A stretch of DNA of 64,000 nt, from positions 21,829-85,828 of the forward strand of contig NZ_JAERMK010000007.1 in NCBI RefSeq assembly GCF_016918015.1, written 5' to 3'. Below, in pieces: positions 1 to 8,161 of the stretch. This DNA comes from Glycomyces sp. YM15 (lineage in GTDB: Bacteria > Actinomycetota > Actinomycetes > Mycobacteriales > Micromonosporaceae). How positions within the stretch are numbered: the stretch's first letter is position 1; every line of letters begins with the position of its first letter. The position numbers and the translations under genes are program-made. Below the pieces are notes generated by a model that worked only from the letters and a program-made list of their open reading frames with translations, ran no database searches and was not told the DNA's origin.

Positions 1-2
1 GG

Positions 3-2528
3 GTCGAGCCGGTCGCGATCAAGGAGGCCGCCACCGCGGCCGCCGACGACTGCGCCTCCTCCTACAACTACAACTTCCACGACTACGAGTGCCAGGCGTT
101 CGTCGGCGACTTCGTGTTCCTCTACGACATCAAGGACAACCCCGGCGACACCCGCGGCGTCCCCGCCGCCGCCGGCCCCAACGGCCGCCCGAACGCGGTG
201 GTCGACATGGTCAACGCCATCGCCGAGGCCCAGTCGGCCTACCGCGAGATGGGCTACGACGTCGACCCCGGCGACGGACCGTGGGCCGTCATCGTGGGCC
301 TCAACGACACCCAGGAGGGCTGGTTCAACGGCGGGGCGTTCGCGCTCCCGTTCGGCGCCAACGACCAGCCGATGATCATCCTGCCCTCCGACCCGGGCCT
401 GGACGACAGCGACAACTACGACTACCTGCCTCGGCATGAGTTCTTCCACATCGTCCAGTACCAGTACTGGGACGACACCGGCGAGATCAGCTGGGCCTAC
501 GTCCGGGACTGGATGGGCGGCAGCGACTTCAAGACCATGAACTGGTGGATGGAGTCGACCGCCGAGTGGGCCGCGCTCATGTCCTACCGGCTCCAGCCGT
601 ACGACCCGGCCAACCCGACCGCCGCGATGATGTACGCCGACTCGATCTCCGAGTTCCTCGGCGACCCGGGGCGCGCGCTCAACGCCGCCGACGACCTCGG
701 CAGCTCGCGCCAGTACAGCACGTTCCTATTGGCGTTCTACATGAACGAGACCACCGGCAGCATGAACGCGGTCCGCAAGACCTGGGAGCACATCCGCGAC
801 CACGACTCGACGCCGATCACCGCGATCAAGGCCGTCCTCACCGGGTACGGCCTCGACATCCCGTCCACACTGCTCGGCTTCTCCGTGGCGAACTACCGCC
901 TCGCGGAAGAGCAGGGCGGCGCCCCGCCGAACCCCATGGCCGGCTACGGCTACGCCGATCTGGAGCGCACCGTGTGGCGCGACTTCCTCATGGGCGACTC
1001 CCGCACCGACGACCACCTGCTCGGCGACTACCGCCCCTACCGCACCACCCGCGCCGTCCCCATGGGCACCCAGGAGACCTACACGGCCATGATCGAACCG
1101 GGAGGCTCCGCCTACTTCGATTTCTCGGCCGTTCAGAACTCCGGCGACCCCACCGACGGCTACCAGTCGGAGCTCACCATCGCCACCGAGGACCGCGACG
1201 ACCTCGAGTACGTGGCCATGGTCTGGTCACCGCAGGGCAGCCCCGGCACCCTCTCGGAATACCCCTACGCCGCGCGGGCGGTCTACCCCGCCGTCAACAA
1301 CGTCATCACCATCACCGACTACGCCTACCCGATGGTCGTCACCCTCATCGCCACCCGCACCGACCTCCAGACGAACTCGGTCGAGGCCGACGGCGACGGC
1401 CGCGAGTACCGCTTCCGCGTCAGAGCCCTGGTCCCGCTCGACAACCCGTCGTGCAACCTCTCGAACCTGACCGTCAGCAACCTCCAGGACGACGGCGTGG
1501 CACCCGAGCAGCAGTTCCTCGACTACGCCGAGGACACCCCGAACGGCTGGACCGGCGGCGACTCCACCTACTCGGTGCGCCTGCCCGACGGCGACCTGCT
1601 GTGGCTGTTCTCCGACACGTTCCTCGGGCCGCTCAACGACGACGGCACCAGACCGGTCACCGCGCCGCTCATCAACAGCACCTTCGTCAGACAGGAAGGC
1701 GGCACGTTCTCGACCATCCAGGGCGGTACCACCGCCAACCCCGAGGCGATCATGCCCCCACCGGAGGCCAACCACTGGTACTGGCTCGGCGACGGCATGA
1801 TCTCCCGCCAGGGGGGCACCGACTACCTCCAGGTGATCTTCCAGGAGTACCTGCGGTTCGGGGACGGCGACTGGGACTGGCGGTTCGACCAGAACGTCGT
1901 CGCCACGTTCTCGCTGTCGGACCTGAGCGAGCCGATCCGCGTCGAGGCCCTGCCCTCGCAGGCGGGCGCGTGGGGCTCGGCGCTCCTCCCGGCCAGCCAG
2001 TCCGGGGACGGCTACACCTACATCTACGGGCTCGCCGACGCCCCCACCGACAAGAAGCAGCGGATCGCCCGCGTCCACGGCAGCGACATCGGCGCCACCG
2101 AGAAATGGCAGTTCTGGACCGCGAACGGCTGGACCGCCTATGAATCCGACACCGGCATCGGCCTCAACGGCATCGCCAACGAGTACTCGGTAACCAAGTG
2201 GAACGGCCAGTACCTCCTGGTCAGCCAGGACTCCACTGTCGGGTTCAGCAACAAGGTGTACGCCTACACCTCGTGCTCGCCGGCCGGGCCCTTCACCAAC
2301 CAGAGCCTGCTCTACCAGATGCCGGAGACCGGCATGTTCGGCGTCCCGTACTACGACGAGCGGATCTTCGCCTACAACCCGCACATCCACGCGACGCTGA
2401 GCTCAGGCAACCGGTTCGTCATGTCGTACAACGTCAACACCTTCGACAGCCGAATGACCGCCGAGGGGTCCCACTACACCGACCCGAGCATCTACAAGCC
2501 CCGGTTCATCAGCTTCACCCTGAATTAG
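3..2528 (+). CDS. Secreted HExxH metalloprotease-like protein with C-terminal DUF5005/DUF4185-like domain (5' partial)
   Basis: The frame is open from the first bases of the window, so the true start lies upstream; the internal GTG at 114 is not needed as a start. An HEFFH zinc-metalloprotease motif is encoded at 435-449 (visible residues 145-149). About 35 residues later comes a WWMESTAEW segment, whose glutamate could be the third zinc ligand. From about nt 1450 a second domain begins with a GGDSTYSVRLPDGDLLWLFSDT stretch typical of the five-bladed propeller-like DUF5005/DUF4185 group. Cysteines, Asn/Gly-rich loops and no membrane segment suggest an exported protein, but the signal peptide is outside the window. 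The substrate is unknown. The domain names are from memory of the families; the motif is seen directly. Confidence 0.75.
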   Translation, partial: VEPVAIKEAATAAADDCASSYNYNFHDYECQAFVGDFVFLYDIKDNPGDTRGVPAAAGPNGRPNAVVDMVNAIAEAQSAYREMGYDVDPGDGPWAVIVGLNDTQEGWFNGGAFALPFGANDQPMIILPSDPGLDDSDNYDYLPRHEFFHIVQYQYWDDTGEISWAYVRDWMGGSDFKTMNWWMESTAEWAALMSYRLQPYDPANPTAAMMYADSISEFLGDPGRALNAADDLGSSRQYSTFLLAFYMNETTGSMNAVRKTWEHIRDHDSTPITAIKAVLTGYGLDIPSTLLGFSVANYRLAEEQGGAPPNPMAGYGYADLERTVWRDFLMGDSRTDDHLLGDYRPYRTTRAVPMGTQETYTAMIEPGGSAYFDFSAVQNSGDPTDGYQSELTIATEDRDDLEYVAMVWSPQGSPGTLSEYPYAARAVYPAVNNVITITDYAYPMVVTLIATRTDLQTNSVEADGDGREYRFRVRALVPLDNPSCNLSNLTVSNLQDDGVAPEQQFLDYAEDTPNGWTGGDSTYSVRLPDGDLLWLFSDTFLGPLNDDGTRPVTAPLINSTFVRQEGGTFSTIQGGTTANPEAIMPPPEANHWYWLGDGMISRQGGTDYLQVIFQEYLRFGDGDWDWRFDQNVVATFSLSDLSEPIRVEALPSQAGAWGSALLPASQSGDGYTYIYGLADAPTDKKQRIARVHGSDIGATEKWQFWTANGWTAYESDTGIGLNGIANEYSVTKWNGQYLLVSQDSTVGFSNKVYAYTSCSPAGPFTNQSLLYQMPETGMFGVPYYDERIFAYNPHIHATLSSGNRFVMSYNVNTFDSRMTAEGSHYTDPSIYKPRFISFTLN

Positions 2529-2886
2529 GAGGTCGCAGGGCGAACCAGCCGGATCGCTCAGTTCGGGCCGAACCGGCCCGATCGGGGCGGTCCGGCGGTG
2601 GGGTCCGCACCGTGAGCGGGGCCGTGACGTAACTGATGGTCGGCGGCGCGATCTACTTCGTGCTGCGGCTGTACGGCCTCTTACGCCCCAGACCTCCAGA
2701 CCGGCGACAAGCTCCCGGATCCGCAGGCCGGGGCGGACCGTCGCGCCGAACGACCAGAAGCCCGCAACGATCCGCTTGACGGACTGAGCCGTTGGATTGT
2801 CGAGGGAGCTTCGCGTGCGAACTGCGCCGTATCGGGGAACGGGCGCGTTCGTTGTTCATAGAGGGCGGCAGGAAGGAACGGGGAGC
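2529..2886. other. Intergenic region with no supported gene
   Basis: This 358-base gap separates the metalloprotease-like gene from the glycosyltransferase gene. Apart from the hairpin at 2563-2581 I see no convincing gene. A short open stretch from the ATG at 2636 encodes a brief hydrophobic run (IYFVLRLYGLL) followed by Arg/Pro-rich sequence, and is more likely noncoding or a remnant. The promoter of the glycosyltransferase unit must lie here, but no clear -35/-10 pair stands out. Confidence 0.5.
2563..2581 (+). terminator. Hairpin terminator after the metalloprotease-like gene
   Basis: The arms CGGGCCG and CGGCCCG flank the loop AAC, with a T-A pair adding to the stem. It lies 35 bases after the stop codon. 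There is no U-tract, as is common in GC-rich actinobacteria. Confidence 0.5.
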
Positions 2887-4128
2887 ATGCGCATCCAGAT
2901 CATCACGGCGGGTACGACCGGATCCATCGCGCCCTACACCGGTCTGGGGCACCGGCTGCTGGCGGAGGGACACGAGGTGGAGCTCGTGGTGCACGCGAAG
3001 TTCGCGGCATCGGCCGGCTGCTGCGGGCTCCAGGTGCACTCGATGGCGGCGGACCCGTTCGAGGCGCTCATGGGTGTCCACAACAGTCTTCGTGGCGGAT
3101 GGTCTCCCGGCGCGCTGCTCAGGTTCGTCCGTGTCGCAGGGGAGGCGGCCGTGGCTTTGGCCGATGCGATCCTTTCGGCGGCAGACCCGAAGGCCGACTT
3201 GATCCTGCTGTCCTCGATCGCAGCGCCGATCGGCAGAGTCGTGGCCCGGCACCACGGGGTCGAGAGCATGGGAGTGTTCCTGCAGCCGGATACCCCTACA
3301 GCCGCGTTCTCGCCCTGTCTCATGGCGTTGCGAGCGCCGAGCCGCCTCAACCGCCAGCGCGGCAGGGCCATCAATGCCGGCCTCGACATGCTGTCCGCCG
3401 GCGTCTACCGGCACCTCGGGCGAAGGCTCGGTCGCTCCGGACTCGGCGGCATGCGCATGCGCCTGGAACGCGAGCGCGAGCGGTGGCCGATCTGGCACGG
3501 CTTCAGCCCCTCGGTAGTGGCCCGACCGAAAGACTGGCGTCCCGGCCTCGAGGTGGCCGGCTACTGGTGGCCGCACGAGTGCCCGGCCTGGGAGCCGCCG
3601 GCTCGTCTGCGTGACTTTCTCTCCTCCGGTCCGTCGCCGGTGTTCGTGGGGTTCGGGAGCATGAAGCTCGGAGATCCGGAGCGGCTGGCGGGTCTCACCA
3701 AGCGTGCGCTGCGCCTGGCGGGTCTGCGCGGCGTGGTCCAATCCGGCTGGGCCGGACTCACTGTGGAAGGTGATGACGTCATCACGGTCGGGTCCGTCCC
3801 CCATCACTGGCTGATGCCGCAGACGGTCGCAGTGGTGCATCATGCGGGCGCGGGGACGACGGCGGCGGGCCTGCGGGCCGGGGTGCCGGCGATTCCGGTG
3901 CCGGTCTTCACCGACCAGCCGTGGTGGGCCGCCCATCTGATCCGGATGGGAACGGCCCCTGCGGCGCTGCCGTACCGCGACCTGACCGCCGAGCGTTTGG
4001 CGGTGGCGCTGCGCCGGGCCACTGGCGAGTCGGTCTTCGCCCGACGGTCGGCCGCGCTGGCCCGACGTCTGGCCCGAGAGGATGGTGCGGGCATCGTGGC
4101 CCGAGCGATCAGCGAGGCGGGCAATTGA
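2887..4128 (+). CDS. UGT-like family 1 glycosyltransferase (sterol/glycolipid glucosyltransferase type)
   Basis: This 413-residue GT-B enzyme has an N-terminal GTTGSIAPYTGLGHRL segment (acceptor-side Rossmann fold). The C-terminal nucleotide-sugar block VVHHAGAGTTAAGLRAG-VPAIPVPVFTDQPWWA at about residues 316-350 is diagnostic of UGT/MGT and of the mycobacterial Gtf enzymes that glycosylate lipids and peptidolipids. The ATG at 2887 was chosen because GGAACGGGGAGC immediately precedes it and the protein then begins at the first beta strand; an in-frame ATG 90 bases upstream adds only unrelated basic residues. The stop codon overlaps the start of the acyltransferase gene, so the two are translationally coupled. 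A lipid or polyketide-like acceptor is an inference from that partner. Confidence 0.85.
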   Translation: MRIQIITAGTTGSIAPYTGLGHRLLAEGHEVELVVHAKFAASAGCCGLQVHSMAADPFEALMGVHNSLRGGWSPGALLRFVRVAGEAAVALADAILSAADPKADLILLSSIAAPIGRVVARHHGVESMGVFLQPDTPTAAFSPCLMALRAPSRLNRQRGRAINAGLDMLSAGVYRHLGRRLGRSGLGGMRMRLERERERWPIWHGFSPSVVARPKDWRPGLEVAGYWWPHECPAWEPPARLRDFLSSGPSPVFVGFGSMKLGDPERLAGLTKRALRLAGLRGVVQSGWAGLTVEGDDVITVGSVPHHWLMPQTVAVVHHAGAGTTAAGLRAGVPAIPVPVFTDQPWWAAHLIRMGTAPAALPYRDLTAERLAVALRRATGESVFARRSAALARRLAREDGAGIVARAISEAGN

Positions 4129-5393
4129 GCTCGGTCGCCGTCCCGATACCGATGCCGCAGGTGGACGCTTGGCTGCACCGGAGGCAGAGCGAGGGCGGGA
4201 CCTGTACGACCTGCGGGCTGCTCGCCTGGTTCGAAGGCCCCTGCCCGACGCTTCGGGAACTGCGCGGGCGCGTCAGGACCCGCTGGAGCGGATTCGAGCG
4301 ACTCAGGCTGATGGCTGCAACGGCGCCGGGCGGCGATTCGTGGCCCCATTGGGCGCCGCGAGCGGACGACGACATGGACCAGCACGTCTCAGCGGCGCCT
4401 TCCGCTCCCATGAGCTCGACCGGAGAACTGGACGCAGTCGTCGCCAGTCTGATCGCACTGCCTTTGCCTTCGGCAGTGCCGCCTTGGCGACTGCTGCTCC
4501 TGCCTCGCACTGGCGGCTTCGCGCTGCTCCTGCTCGCCGACCATGCGCTGCTGGACGGTGTCTCGTTGATGACGCTGATGCGGTCCCTGCTTGACGGGGA
4601 CGACTCGTCAGCACGGCCGTCGAACGGTGCCGGCGCACTCGAGACGGCGGCACGTCTGCCCTTGGCGGACAAGGCCCGCGCTCTTGTCGACCTGCTGCCA
4701 ATGGCCCGTCCGCTGCCGTTTCACGGCCGGGTGGACTCCGACCGGGCAGTGTCATGGAGCGAGCTGGACGGCATTGAGATGGAGGCGGCGCGCGGTGCGC
4801 TGCCCTCCGGTCGGGCTTCGACCAATGCGGTCCTCCTCAGCGCTACTGCCGGGGCGTTGCGGGAGCTCGGAGCGGTGGGCCGGGCTCCGCTGCTGCCGAC
4901 GGCGTGCGCGCTGGTGCCGGTGGACGTCCGCGGCCGGGGCCGGGAGGGCGTGCTGGGCAACCACTATGCGACGGTCAGGCTGCCGTTCCCTCTCCGCGGC
5001 GGGCCGCTGCAGCGGCTGTCGGCGGCGGTTTCCCGCACCGCACGGGACGAACTCAAGAGGAGGGCGCAGGCCCAGGCGTCGCTGGTCGACTCCCGGCCTC
5101 GGCGCCGCGACCTGCTGAATGAGGCGTTCGGTCGCTATGCGGACTCCCCGTACTACTCCTCGCTGCTCTGCAGCAGCGTGCGGAGCCACGTGGAAAGGCT
5201 CGCATTGGGACCGGCACGAATGACCGGGCTCTCCGGCATACCACCACTGAGCCCGAATAGCCCGCTGGCCGTGACCATGACGCTGTACGGCCCGCGCTGC
5301 GTGGTCACCGTCGTCAGCGACCGTGCCCACCGCGCCTGGGGATCTCGACTGGCCGCGCTGATCACCGACGACATCCGCTCGCTGCGGTCGTGA
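4125..5393 (+). CDS. WS/DGAT-like O-acyltransferase with altered HHxxxDG motif
   Basis: The N-terminus (VDAWLHRRQS, then GLLAWFEGP) matches the typical opening of wax ester synthase/diacylglycerol acyltransferases. The catalytic motif reads D139-H140-ALL-D144-G145, so the first histidine of HHxxxDG is Asp while the catalytic second His and DG remain. The protein is 422 residues, slightly shorter than the usual 450-470. I chose TTG at 4125, overlapping the preceding TGA (TTGA) with GAGGCGG upstream; ATG at 4152 is the alternative. It probably acylates a hydroxyl, perhaps on the product of the coupled glycosyltransferase. True triacylglycerol synthesis is possible but less supported by context. 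Confidence 0.8.
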   Translation: MSSVAVPIPMPQVDAWLHRRQSEGGTCTTCGLLAWFEGPCPTLRELRGRVRTRWSGFERLRLMAATAPGGDSWPHWAPRADDDMDQHVSAAPSAPMSSTGELDAVVASLIALPLPSAVPPWRLLLLPRTGGFALLLLADHALLDGVSLMTLMRSLLDGDDSSARPSNGAGALETAARLPLADKARALVDLLPMARPLPFHGRVDSDRAVSWSELDGIEMEAARGALPSGRASTNAVLLSATAGALRELGAVGRAPLLPTACALVPVDVRGRGREGVLGNHYATVRLPFPLRGGPLQRLSAAVSRTARDELKRRAQAQASLVDSRPRRRDLLNEAFGRYADSPYYSSLLCSSVRSHVERLALGPARMTGLSGIPPLSPNSPLAVTMTLYGPRCVVTVVSDRAHRAWGSRLAALITDDIRSLRS

Positions 5394-5423
5394 ACCGTCC
5401 GGGACGGCAGATCCTGGGCGAGC

Positions 5424-5453
5424 GGTCACGGTGACGACGCCGTCGCCGTGACC
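5424..5453 (+). terminator. Hairpin downstream of the acyltransferase gene
   Basis: The arms GGTCACGG and CCGTGACC, with inner GACG/CGTC pairing, form a stem beginning 31 bases after the acyltransferase stop codon. Confidence 0.6.
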
Positions 5454-5541
5454 CGGCTCGAAGTACCGGGCCTACCAGGACAACATGTTCGAGAGTCCGT
5501 CGGCGAACGCGATGTCGCCGGATGCGGGCCGGCCGCCAGGT

Positions 5542-5575
5542 GCAGCCCCGCCTCTCACTCGAGTGGCGGGGCTGC
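5542..5575. terminator. Bidirectional hairpin between convergent genes
   Basis: Perfect 11-base arms GCAGCCCCGCC and GGCGGGGCTGC surround a 12-base loop. It lies just past the 3' end of the hypothetical gene ending at 5582 and between the two convergent units, so it can serve both strands. Confidence 0.65.
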
Positions 5576-5581
5576 CGCTTG

Positions 5582-6262
5582 TCAGACCGGGCTGTCGACG
5601 CCCAAGGCGATGCTGGAGCCGTCGGGGAACTCCAGGAGATGGAAAACGCCCTCGACGGATCCCTTGGGCTTGCGCCGGTCCCGGCCGCGGTCCCAGTACC
5701 GATCGGCGGACAGCTCGAACGCCGGGATGGTCGTCACCGGGCCGAGCTGCCGGTTCTCTTGGTCAGGCGACCATTTGCCGGGCAGGTCGAAGTCCATCTT
5801 CAGCAGTCCGAGCCGGTCCTCGGTCGATTCGGGGGCCGTCTCCCGCCGGTCGTCGTCGCGCACCTCGACGAAGGCGAAGCGCCGGTCGGTGAGGATCCAG
5901 ACGCCGGTCTTCCTGCGCGCGGCGTCGGCGAGCGACGCTGCCCGGCAGTCGGATCGCGGACCGGAGACGGTCACCGGCACGACACGTCTGCGCACCAGCT
6001 CGGGAGTGAAGTACGGGCGCAGGTAGATCTCGATCAGCTTGGCGGTCACCTTGGTCGTGGTGACCAGCGTCGTCTTCAACGCGGACAGGACGAAGCGCTT
6101 CGGGCTCCCGTCGCGCTCCCGTCCCCGCACGTCGTAGGCGGCGTTCGCGGGCGAGACCCCGACCGCGAACAGGAGCTCCTCGCCGGGGCGAATGTACTGC
6201 GAGTGCATCACCGGCCGTGCGTCGAGATCGGGATCGAAGCCGCGGTACTGCGTCTGCTCCAT
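5582..6262 (-). CDS. Conserved-looking hypothetical protein, 226 aa
   Basis: I do not recognise the family. The protein is soluble, charged and Arg/Asp-rich, has no signal peptide or membrane segment, and has two cysteines at most. It contains a middle stretch KTGVWILTDRRFAFVEV and a C-terminal GVFHLLEFPDGSSIALGV resembling beta-rich, PH-like or 'DUF' folds found in actinobacterial hypotheticals. The ATG at 6262 is preceded by GAAGGACG, a good ribosome binding site. It is convergent with the acyltransferase and upstream of no obvious partner on its own strand; the gap to the GAP-family gene is 228 bases. Codon bias (GC third positions) supports it being a real gene. Confidence 0.7.
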   Translation of the reverse strand: MEQTQYRGFDPDLDARPVMHSQYIRPGEELLFAVGVSPANAAYDVRGRERDGSPKRFVLSALKTTLVTTTKVTAKLIEIYLRPYFTPELVRRRVVPVTVSGPRSDCRAASLADAARRKTGVWILTDRRFAFVEVRDDDRRETAPESTEDRLGLLKMDFDLPGKWSPDQENRQLGPVTTIPAFELSADRYWDRGRDRRKPKGSVEGVFHLLEFPDGSSIALGVDSPV

Positions 6263-6470
6263 GATGGTTCGTCCTTCGGTTCCAGCTGCGGGGCGTTCGG
6301 GGTGACATCCCGAACGTTAGCGGTCAGCCGCGTGTCGCGGGGGACCGTCGCCTCGCGCTGGCAGTGGCCTGAATAGGGCTATGACGTGCAATGCTGCCCG
6401 CTGACGGCGTTATCTCGATCCCTACACCCCCGCCTGGGCGCCGTCTTCGGTGCGCCCGTCCCTTAGGGGA

Positions 6471-6489
6471 CCGAACGTCTCCCGTTCGG
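6471..6489 (-). terminator. Short hairpin after the GAP-family gene
   Basis: Arms CCGAACG and CGTTCGG flank a five-base loop directly beyond the GAP-family stop codon at 6491. No U-tract follows. Confidence 0.45.
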
Positions 6490-6490
6490 T

Positions 6491-7183
6491 TCAGCCGACC
6501 CACAGGAACAGGGTGGCGAGGCTCGCGGCGGCCCCCGCGAAGCAGGCCGCGGCAGCCTTCGGACTCGGCTCGGCGGTCCCGGAGGTGCGGCCGTTGAGCA
6601 TCGACTGGAGCTGCTCGCGCAACTCCTCGTTGAACGCCAGACCGGCCGCGAGGATCAGCGCCGAAGGCAGCGCATAGACCAGGGTGTAGCCGACCAGGAC
6701 GACCACTGCGACCAGGGTATCCACATCGGCCTCGATGAGGCGTTCGACGGCCAGGACCATCGGGAACGCGTTGGGGAGGTCGCCGACCGTGGCGAGCGCC
6801 CCGAACGGCAGTGCGCTCCAGGCGTTCACCCACGGCGGCAACGTGTAGCCTTTGCGCTCGCGAGGCCTGAGCCTGCGCACACCCATCACGACCAGCGCCA
6901 CCGCAAGGCCGAAGAACAACAGACGGCGCAGCCACAACGTGAACCCGTCCAGCACCGAGTCCGCGAACGTCAATCCGAAGTAGAACATCAGAGCGAAGGT
7001 CAGGAACGACGCGGCCGCCCCGAGCATGAAAGCCCAACCAGTCGGCGCGGGGCGCTTGGCGCCCAGCAGGATCACGATGACGATCCAGATCGTGGCGGTG
7101 TTGACCGAGTCGAGCAGTGCCAGACCCGTCAAGCCCCACAGCAGCGCGCCGCTCAACGGGCACCGGCCCGTTCCCCGGCACAC
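6491..7183 (-). CDS. GAP family (SapGAP-like, sulfolipid-addressing protein) membrane protein
   Basis: This 230-residue polytopic protein has about six hydrophobic segments and the family signature near the N-terminus, GLTGLALLDSVNTATIWIVIV. The GAP/SfLAP family includes mycobacterial Gap and Sap, which are needed for surface export of glycopeptidolipids and sulfolipid-1. Between the membrane blocks are a basic loop (RRLRPRERKGY) and a conserved-looking PFGALATVGDLPNAFPM. The GTG at 7183 is the upstream-most reasonable start, but a downstream TTG cannot be excluded. Its nearness to a glycosyltransferase/acyltransferase pair suggests a role in moving a glycolipid to the surface; that link is inference, since it is on the opposite strand. 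Confidence 0.75.
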   Translation of the reverse strand: MCRGTGRCPLSGALLWGLTGLALLDSVNTATIWIVIVILLGAKRPAPTGWAFMLGAAASFLTFALMFYFGLTFADSVLDGFTLWLRRLLFFGLAVALVVMGVRRLRPRERKGYTLPPWVNAWSALPFGALATVGDLPNAFPMVLAVERLIEADVDTLVAVVVLVGYTLVYALPSALILAAGLAFNEELREQLQSMLNGRTSGTAEPSPKAAAACFAGAAASLATLFLWVG

Positions 7184-7559
7184 TCCATCAGGTCGCCACC
7201 GTCACGGCCCATCCGCGATCCCTCCCTCTCTGCGACACCCTCGCCGCAAGTCATGTCGAGGGCGGGACCGCCCCGCCCGACCGCACACTACCCGCCCGAC
7301 CCGGCCTGACGACACGGCGATCGAACCCCATTCGAACAAGTACCGAAGCCCTTGCCCGACGAATCCCTCCTCACGCTCCCTCCGGCCTGGCGCGCCGGCA
7401 TCGTCAAGAGTCGTCCCGGGAAGCCTGCGGGCGGTGCACTTGAGCGTTGGCACGAGAGGCTCGAACGAGGCCGCGAATCCATCCTCCCGAACGCGGACAG
7501 GATCCGACCTGGTTCACGGCGACCATGGCCAGGTCAACCAGTACGCGAAAGGACCAGCG
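7184..7559. other. Divergent intergenic region
   Basis: These 376 bases separate the GAP-family gene (leftward) from the VOC gene (rightward) and must hold both promoters. An inverted repeat, GACCTGG (7506-7512) and CCAGGTC (7529-7535), lies 25 bases before the VOC start and could be an operator. Nothing here looks like a gene. Confidence 0.5.
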
Positions 7560-8114
7560 ATGACCGCAATGCCTCCCGTCCCGGCAGGGTCGAACACCGT
7601 GAACCCGTTCATCATCGCCGACGGCGCCGCCGATCTCGTCGGCTTCCTCATCGAGGTGTTCGAGGCCGAGGAGGTCGCCGAAGCCCGCACCTTCGACACC
7701 GACGGGCTCCTCCTGCACACCGAACTGCGCGTCGGCGATTCACTGCTCACGGTCGCGGACCGCAAGCCCGACTGGCCGTTCACGCCCGCGCTCATCCGGG
7801 TCTACGTGGACGATGTCGACGCGGTGCTCGCCCGCGCCGAGCAGCGCGGCGGCCGCGTGCTCACCCGCCCCACCGACTTCTTCGGCGACACCCTCGCCCG
7901 ATTCCAGGACCCCGCCGCGAACCTGTGGTGGGTCTACCGGCACCACCCGGAAGCGGTCCAGGACTGGTCGAGCGACGAGGCGGGGGAGTGGCCGGCCGAC
8001 GACGCCGCGCCCGCGGAGGACTGGAGCAGCTTCACCACACCCGAACTCGAGTACATCAACGCCACGCTGCACGAGTCGCTGAGCGCGCTCACCGATCCGA
8101 GGACTGCGAGCTGA
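7560..8114 (+). CDS. VOC (glyoxalase/PhnB-like) family protein
   Basis: The protein is 184 residues. It begins TVNPFIIADGAADLVGFLIEVF and continues with VRVGDSLLTVADRKPDWPF and VYVDDVDAVLARAEQRGGRVL, then GDTLARFQDPAANLWWVY, the classic order of the PhnB/YdeI-like VOC fold with paired beta-alpha-beta-beta-beta modules. The C-terminal tail (EEDWSSFTTPELEYINATLHESL) is longer than usual and may be an oligomerisation helix. GAAAGGACC precedes the ATG at 7560; upstream in-frame codons are low-quality Arg/Pro sequence. It converges with a WYL regulator, a pairing often seen in actinobacteria. No specific substrate can be assigned. Confidence 0.85.
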   Translation: MTAMPPVPAGSNTVNPFIIADGAADLVGFLIEVFEAEEVAEARTFDTDGLLLHTELRVGDSLLTVADRKPDWPFTPALIRVYVDDVDAVLARAEQRGGRVLTRPTDFFGDTLARFQDPAANLWWVYRHHPEAVQDWSSDEAGEWPADDAAPAEDWSSFTTPELEYINATLHESLSALTDPRTAS

Positions 8115-8120
8115 CGCGCC

Positions 8121-8161
8121 GGCGCTGGACCGGCGGCCCGCACCGCTACCGGTCCAGCGCC
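8121..8161. terminator. Bidirectional hairpin between VOC and WYL genes
   Basis: Perfect 13-base arms (GGCGCTGGACCGG and its complement CCGGTCCAGCGCC) with a 15-base loop lie immediately after the VOC stop codon. The right arm overlaps the last codons of the convergent WYL gene. Confidence 0.7.

Noticed and set aside
114..2528. GTG at 114 as start of the first gene
   Set aside because: The frame is open to the left edge and encodes protein-like sequence before this codon, so the gene is simply truncated.
7440..7480. tRNA-like string TGGCACGAGAGGCTCGAAC
   Set aside because: No acceptor stem, anticodon stem or CCA-proximal pairing could be built around it.
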